Positions 6,300 through 9,703 of a stretch of 9,703 nucleotides of DNA are shown piece after piece; the stretch's first letter is position 1, and each line of letters starts with the position of its first letter. Source of the DNA: Actinomycetes bacterium (GTDB taxonomy: Bacteria; Actinomycetota; Coriobacteriia; Anaerosomatales; Anaerosomataceae); assembly GCA_022839745.1 (NCBI GenBank), contig JALHJB010000033.1:1-9703 (forward strand), in the 5' to 3' direction. The translations under genes and the position numbers were made by a program. Below the pieces are notes generated by a model that ran no database searches, was not told where the DNA came from, and worked only from the letters and a program-made list of their open reading frames with translations.

Positions 6300-8566
6300 T
6301 GTCGGGCCCTCCGCAGCTTCGAAAGCCGCACCACCGGCCGCGGCTTTGGTGCATCGCCGACAAGCCCCGGCGGTGCGGCGCCACCCATTGATGCGGCGAC
6401 GGCACACCCGACCAGGCAGTCGAGCCAGTGGTTGTCGAGGCCATCGACTCGGAGCTTCCACTCGTCCACCGTGCGGCCCCGCCCCTCGGTCTTCACGCGG
6501 TACTCGCTGGTGAGGTGTTCGGCGAGCAGGCGATGCCGCTCCGGCTGGCAGCCAAAGAGCGACAGGCAACCCGGATCGCCCATCGGAACCGCCAGGCGGG
6601 CATGGATGAACGACTTCCAGTAGTTCGTGTCGAACACGACGTGCCGCACAGTGCGCCGGCCGGTCGTCACCGGGATGCGCCAGTTCAGCCCGACGCGGTC
6701 GCCGCGTTTGCGCTTGTAGTCAGAGAACGGGATGCTCGAGGCGCCAACGTACCGCCCGTGGCTGGGCATGACGACGCCGGCGAACTTGCTCTGTCGGCAG
6801 AACTGGTACACGACATCCGATGACTGGCCCCAGTTCGCATCGATCAGGCAGCGATCCACGCGCACCTGCGCGCCGTCGTCTCGCTGCCACTCGCGCCCGA
6901 GCTTCGCTTCAGTCAGCCGCTCCAGGCCGGCGTAGATGGCGCCCTCGATGCCGGCGCGGGGCGCCGCCATCGCCAGGCTGCGGCGCACGTCGCGCAAGGT
7001 AAAATACTCCACCTTCTGATCCGGCTCGGTGCCGTAGTCCAGCACGTACCCCGTGAAGTCGCTCTCCCACGCCGCGACGAGCCAGAACAGCGCCTTACCC
7101 TGCACATCGACGAACATCGTCAGGTGCGTGGCCGCGGCCGGCACCTCGCCCCGGCGATGGCCGTTGAGTTTCGCCATGATCTGATCGACCGCGAGCAACT
7201 CGTTATCGGCCTGCTCCTCGGGTAACGGTTCGTTCTGGTACTCTGCCCAGAACGCCGCCTCGCCGCGGTCGAGTTTGAGGTTCATGGCGTGCTGGACTGC
7301 CGACAGCTCGTCCGGATTGTGCCGCTCTGTCCAGGCGATCACGGCGCCGTCGTCCATCGCGCCGCGGTTGGCGCGATAGAACTCGGTCGCTTCGGCGATC
7401 CCGCGGTCAGCGCGCATCCCATCGCGCCACAGCTCGGCATAGCGCGTCCACAACGCCTCGTTGGCCGGGAACGAGTAAACCATCTTCGTCCGCTCGCCCT
7501 GCCACTGCGGGTGCTTCTCACGGTCGAGAATGCGGTCGGCCAGGTCGTCTGGCCGAACGACCGTCAGCGTCATCAGCCCGGCAATCTTGCACCCCGGGCC
7601 GCCCAGGCCGAGGATCGCCCCGGCCAGGATGCGTTCACGTGCGGCGCACTGCGACGGCGAGCGCGCCGATTCGTCCGTCTGCGGGTCGTCGATCAGCACC
7701 AGCGACGGCCGTACGCTGTTCCCATCGACCCGCTTGTGCTTCATACCGCGGATACGCCCTGTGATTCCGGCGACACAGACGATCGCGCCGCTGGCGCGCG
7801 AGCCGGGGATTGTCGGCAGCACGATCTTCTTGGTGGTCCAGCCGATGTGTGTCTGCTTGCCCTGATAGAGCTGGCCCGCCGCCCGCTGGTGTATGCCCTC
7901 CAGAGCTCGGATCGGAAAGCACACCTCGGGGAAGTCGTCGTGCAGCAGGTCGTTGGTTTCCAGCTCGACCTTGATCGAATCGAGCATGTTCTCAGCGTGG
8001 TCCTCGTCGCTGCCGATCAGCGCTACGAACTCGCGGTGCCCGTAGACGATCGCCCAAAGGCAGGCCGTCTCGCACAGCGACGTCTTCCCGCTGCCACGCG
8101 GCATGGCCATCGCGAACAGTCCGCCCTCCAGCACCGCCTGCTCGATCTTGGCGATGACCTTCAGGTGGTCGGACGACCAGGACAGGTAGAACGTCTGCGA
8201 GAAGTACTGCTCGCAGAAGAACCGGAAGTCGCGCTCGGCCTTTTCCTTCCGTTCCGCGTTCGCGATCGCAGGAAGCTCGCCAATGTCGCGTCCAGCGAGT
8301 GACAGGTCGCGGACGCGCTGCGCGGCGCGCTCCTTGTGCGCCTCGTAGCCGGTGAGCCCGTCGGGTTCCGGCCGCGGCCGATGCCGGTCGATGACCAGCC
8401 ACGCCACGTAGCGCAGCAGATCGACCGTGCGCCCGTCGCCGATGCGAAAACCCGCGCGCGAACGGTGCCGGTGCAGTTGCCGCTCAGAGATGACCTCGCC
8501 CAGCGGCGTGCTGTTCAGCAGCCGGACCAGCTCGGTCGGCCTCAGCTTGCGCGGATCAATCGGCAC
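6296..8566 (-). CDS. Phage terminase large subunit, GpA family, with N-terminal HTH-like region
   Basis: This gene encodes 756 residues. It is the motor and nuclease that cuts phage DNA and drives it through the portal. The ATPase domain shows a Walker A PRGSGKT (156-162) and a Walker B LVLIDDP (289-295). The nuclease domain shows three acidic positions expected for the RNase H-like fold: Asp487 in FVDVQG, Asp576 in CLIDANWG and Asp716 in NHWLDCLVG, which matches the GpA family's late 'H.LD' motif. Residues about 10-60 form a helix-turn-helix-like stretch ending DLLRYVAWLV, resembling the small protein encoded just upstream and absent from a minimal GpA protein. The start is GTG at 8566, with GGAG 10 nt upstream; it overlaps the previous gene by 11 nt. 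Length is on the long side for the family because of this extension. All key motifs are intact. Confidence 0.95.
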   Translation of the reverse strand: MPIDPRKLRPTELVRLLNSTPLGEVISERQLHRHRSRAGFRIGDGRTVDLLRYVAWLVIDRHRPRPEPDGLTGYEAHKERAAQRVRDLSLAGRDIGELPAIANAERKEKAERDFRFFCEQYFSQTFYLSWSSDHLKVIAKIEQAVLEGGLFAMAMPRGSGKTSLCETACLWAIVYGHREFVALIGSDEDHAENMLDSIKVELETNDLLHDDFPEVCFPIRALEGIHQRAAGQLYQGKQTHIGWTTKKIVLPTIPGSRASGAIVCVAGITGRIRGMKHKRVDGNSVRPSLVLIDDPQTDESARSPSQCAARERILAGAILGLGGPGCKIAGLMTLTVVRPDDLADRILDREKHPQWQGERTKMVYSFPANEALWTRYAELWRDGMRADRGIAEATEFYRANRGAMDDGAVIAWTERHNPDELSAVQHAMNLKLDRGEAAFWAEYQNEPLPEEQADNELLAVDQIMAKLNGHRRGEVPAAATHLTMFVDVQGKALFWLVAAWESDFTGYVLDYGTEPDQKVEYFTLRDVRRSLAMAAPRAGIEGAIYAGLERLTEAKLGREWQRDDGAQVRVDRCLIDANWGQSSDVVYQFCRQSKFAGVVMPSHGRYVGASSIPFSDYKRKRGDRVGLNWRIPVTTGRRTVRHVVFDTNYWKSFIHARLAVPMGDPGCLSLFGCQPERHRLLAEHLTSEYRVKTEGRGRTVDEWKLRVDGLDNHWLDCLVGCAVAASMGGAAPPGLVGDAPKPRPVVRLSKLRRARQ

Positions 8567-8807
8567 CGGACGACATCTCCCTGACGAGCCAGGCCGCGTA
8601 GTGGACCAGGTTTAACGTCCCGTTCGCGTTCATCGGCGCGCCGGCGGCGACATCCGCCTCCAACATCTCGACGGTGACGGCCTGGCCGCCCGCGGCGGAC
8701 AGCAGCCGGGCCGCGTCGATCAGCGACAGAGCGGCCGGGTTCATCCCATGCCGGCCAGCCGAATCTCTGTCAGGCGCGCCTATCACGTCGCCTTCCTGCC
8801 CCGGCAT
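8556..8807 (-). CDS. Small HTH-like protein before the terminase (candidate small terminase subunit)
   Basis: This gene encodes 83 residues starting at the ATG at 8807 (MPGQEGDVIG), chosen because GGAGGT lies 7 nt upstream; the frame is open further upstream but without such a site, and Met22 is a weaker alternative. The first 25 residues look disordered. Residues about 28-75 contain two or three predicted helices: ALSLIDAARLL, VTVEMLEADVAAG and TLNLVHYAAWLV. This is the layout of an excisionase/small-terminase-like winged HTH, and the last part resembles residues 45-58 of the terminase. Its position immediately before the large subunit, with an 11-nt overlap, equals lambda Nu1, which recognises the packaging site. 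DNA recognition for packaging is therefore a reasonable inference but not proven. It is the first gene of the minus-strand operon visible here. Confidence 0.75.
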   Translation of the reverse strand: MPGQEGDVIGAPDRDSAGRHGMNPAALSLIDAARLLSAAGGQAVTVEMLEADVAAGAPMNANGTLNLVHYAAWLVREMSSGAD

Positions 8808-8949
8808 CGACGTCACCTCCCGCCCGGGTACGGCCGTGGGCCGCCCCGAGGCCGCTCGGTGCGTCCGGCCGGCCGGGGCGGTACGGCGGGCCGCCCGCGC
8901 GCCAACGAGACCGCTCTCGGGCCCACCCTCGCCGCGGCCGGCGGGCTCA

Positions 8950-8977
8950 ATTCTAGTACCGCAAGAAAATATGCAAA
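8950..8977 (-). promoter_or_regulatory. Weak sigma70-like promoter candidate for the head operon
   Basis: On the minus strand TAGAAT (8955-8950) matches a -10 box at five of six bases. TTTGCA (8977-8972) is a poor -35 match at 16 nt spacing. Transcription would begin near 8943 and give a GC-rich leader of about 135 nt before the first gene. This is visible but weak; a phage-specific activator could be involved. Confidence 0.3.
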
Positions 8978-9015
8978 ATCCTGGATTCCGAGTGGATTTC
9001 CGGCCCCCCGCATGG

Positions 9016-9028
9016 CATGTGTCACATG
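9016..9028. promoter_or_regulatory. Perfect 13-nt palindrome, candidate operator
   Basis: CATGTGTCACATG reads the same on both strands around a central T. It lies between the two divergent units, inside copy A of the direct repeat. It has the form of a dimeric regulator site, but no specific regulator family is recognised. Confidence 0.35.
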
Positions 9029-9122
9029 TCGCCAGGAGAACCAAATCCTCGCCGGCTGCGAGAACGATCTCGAACCGGCGTCCCCGCCATCCCGGGCGGT
9101 GTGTTCAAAAATATGAAAATTT

Positions 9123-9144
9123 CTCGGAAATCTCAGATTTCGAG
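9123..9144. promoter_or_regulatory. Inverted repeat next to a TTGACT box, candidate operator
   Basis: CTCGGAAATCT (9123-9133) and AGATTTCGAG (9135-9144) pair over ten bases with one bulged G. The element directly abuts TTGACT at 9145-9150, a good -35 match for the plus-strand gene. The -10 at 17 nt spacing (AATGTC, 9168-9173) is poor. A repressor or activator site overlapping this promoter is inferred. Confidence 0.35.
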
Positions 9145-9247
9145 TTGACTTGGCCCCGTTCTCATGGAATGTCATGGGTGGTTGAACGTAAAGGAGGCGG
9201 CCGGCCTGGCCGAGCACGTATTCGGCAACTAGCAAGGAGCACACGCC

Positions 9248-9664
9248 ATGACGCACGAACCACAGACCAACGCTGATGCCCGCCGCTTCGCCGGCGCGGT
9301 CTACGACGACGCGAACGCCGAGATCGGAACCAACGCCGCCGGCGAACGCGTTGTGCGGATCGACCTGACCTACGGCCGCGGGACCGGAGCGGTCGAATAC
9401 ACGCTGATCGTCGCGCTCGACGCCGCGATCGCCCTGCGCAACCACCTGGACGCCGCGTTCGCGGCCGCGGGCGTCGATGACGAGCCCGGCGCCGACGTCG
9501 ATCCCGAGGACGCCTGCCCGAACTGCGGCGAACGCCGCCAGGACCTGCTGGTGTGGTTCGAGAACGCCGACCAGGTCCAGTGTGAATCCTGCGGCCACGT
9601 CTACGCACCGCGCCGCGCTGCCAAGACCGCGGGTGAACCCCGCTCCGAGCCACGTAGCTGGTAG
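9248..9664 (+). CDS. Hypothetical protein with C-terminal zinc ribbon
   Basis: This gene encodes 138 residues starting at the ATG at 9248, with AAGGAG 8 nt upstream; a second strong purine-rich site (AAAGGAGG, about 9190-9197) lies further up the leader without a matching start. The N-terminal two-thirds contains beta-strand-like stretches (ERVVRIDLTYG, VEYTLIVALD, about residues 33-58) and an alanine-rich helix (about 59-74). An acidic linker follows, then a zinc ribbon with CPNC (90-93) and CESC (112-115). The tail is basic. I do not recognise the family. It is the only plus-strand gene and faces away from the head operon, so it begins another transcription unit, possibly a regulatory or early one. 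The opposite strand is also open here but has no ribosome-binding site or domain pattern, so I reject it. Confidence 0.75.
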   Translation: MTHEPQTNADARRFAGAVYDDANAEIGTNAAGERVVRIDLTYGRGTGAVEYTLIVALDAAIALRNHLDAAFAAAGVDDEPGADVDPEDACPNCGERRQDLLVWFENADQVQCESCGHVYAPRRAAKTAGEPRSEPRSW

Positions 9665-9674
9665 CGCCGCCGAA

Positions 9675-9693
9675 ACGCGGGCCACACCCGCGT
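9675..9693 (+). terminator. Perfect 7-bp GC hairpin after the plus-strand zinc-ribbon gene
   Basis: ACGCGGG (9675-9681) pairs fully with CCCGCGT (9687-9693) around a 5-nt loop, 11 nt after the stop codon. No U-run is visible before the window ends, so it may be a terminator of high-GC type or only a local hairpin. Confidence 0.35.
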
Positions 9694-9703
9694 CGCCCGG
9701 GCG

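Larger units (their letters stand above)
8966..9176 (+). repeat. Degenerate direct repeat, two copies about 142 nt apart
   Basis: Copy A starts with AAAATATGCAAAAT at 8966 and copy B with AAAATATGAAAAT at 9108. Each is followed by a GGA...GATTTC-type block, a GGCCCC run and a CATGG-containing palindromic element (A: 9011-9028; B: 9163-9176). Similarity is partial with small gaps, so this could be an old duplication of an operator/promoter unit, one copy serving each divergent promoter. Confidence 0.4.
8808..9247. promoter_or_regulatory. Divergent intergenic control region
   Basis: About 440 nt separate the minus-strand packaging/head operon from the plus-strand zinc-ribbon gene. The half near the operon (8808-8945) is very GC-rich with several inverted GC tracts, such as GAGACCGCTCTC. 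The middle (8946-9176) has AT-rich patches, palindromes and a degenerate direct repeat, listed separately. I see no gene here. The layout suggests two outward-facing promoters with operator sites between them, but no known operator is recognised. Confidence 0.5.

Noticed and set aside
7289..8302. Plus-strand open frame of 337 codons
   Set aside because: It is antisense to the ATPase part of the terminase, with no recognisable domain and no ribosome-binding site.
9064..9084. T-arm-like sequence (GGTTCGAGATC on the minus strand)
   Set aside because: The flanking bases do not pair as a T stem, and no anticodon or acceptor arm can be drawn.
9169..9276. Short plus-strand frame starting MSWVVERKGG before the zinc-ribbon gene
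   Set aside because: It has 35 codons, no ribosome-binding site at a proper distance, and overlaps the start of the well-supported gene in another frame.
8813..9685. Minus-strand open frame of 290 codons
   Set aside because: It covers the plus-strand zinc-ribbon gene and the intergenic region, has no domain, and lacks a start signal; the plus-strand reading has a ribosome-binding site and paired cysteine motifs.
1..9703. CRISPR array, insertion sequence, integrase or defence gene
   Set aside because: No regularly spaced repeats, transposase or recombinase motifs, or terminal inverted repeats with target duplication were seen on either strand.

Overview
This GC-rich window is the head-morphogenesis module of a tailed phage, most likely a prophage. 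The gene order resembles lambda, and almost everything lies on the minus strand, so transcription runs from high to low coordinates. The order is: small helix-turn-helix protein (8807), GpA-type terminase large subunit (8566), NrdR-like zinc ribbon (6299), a gap with a tRNA (about 6116-5513), gpW-position small protein (5512), lambda-type portal (5321), fused prohead protease and major capsid protein (3823), DUF2190 decoration-type protein (1761), gpFII-like head-tail joining protein (1344), small coiled-coil membrane protein (961), tail-completion-type protein (699), and the N-terminus of a tail or virion protein that runs off the window (259). The host cannot be fixed from the sequence. The GC content, the fused protease-capsid and a heptad repeat would suit a Planctomycetota-like or other high-GC environmental bacterium, but that is inference.

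The genes are tightly packed and look translationally coupled. The terminase overlaps the upstream small gene by 11 nt. The zinc ribbon and the portal each start at a GTG that overlaps the preceding stop (GTGA). The protease-capsid start lies inside the portal gene. Most starts have a clear Shine-Dalgarno sequence. The product set covers DNA recognition and packaging (HTH protein, terminase), capsid entry (portal), shell assembly and maturation (protease-capsid fusion, decoration-type protein) and the neck and tail (joining and completion proteins).

Three stretches do not fit a simple gene string. The first, 5513-6116, holds a tRNA-like gene with a CAU anticodon and about 470 nt of sequence without a confident gene. 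The second, 1346-1425, is a heptad-repeat hairpin between two head genes. The third, 8808-9247, separates the minus-strand operon from a plus-strand gene (9248) for a small zinc-ribbon protein. It carries palindromes, a degenerate direct repeat and weak promoter-like boxes, so it is the likely divergent control region.

I saw no integrase, insertion sequence, CRISPR array or defence gene. The points most worth checking are the possible internal translation start that would release a capsid-only product from the protease-capsid gene, the DNA-binding-like domain shared by the terminase N-terminus and the small protein before it, and the odd tRNA inside the structural operon.
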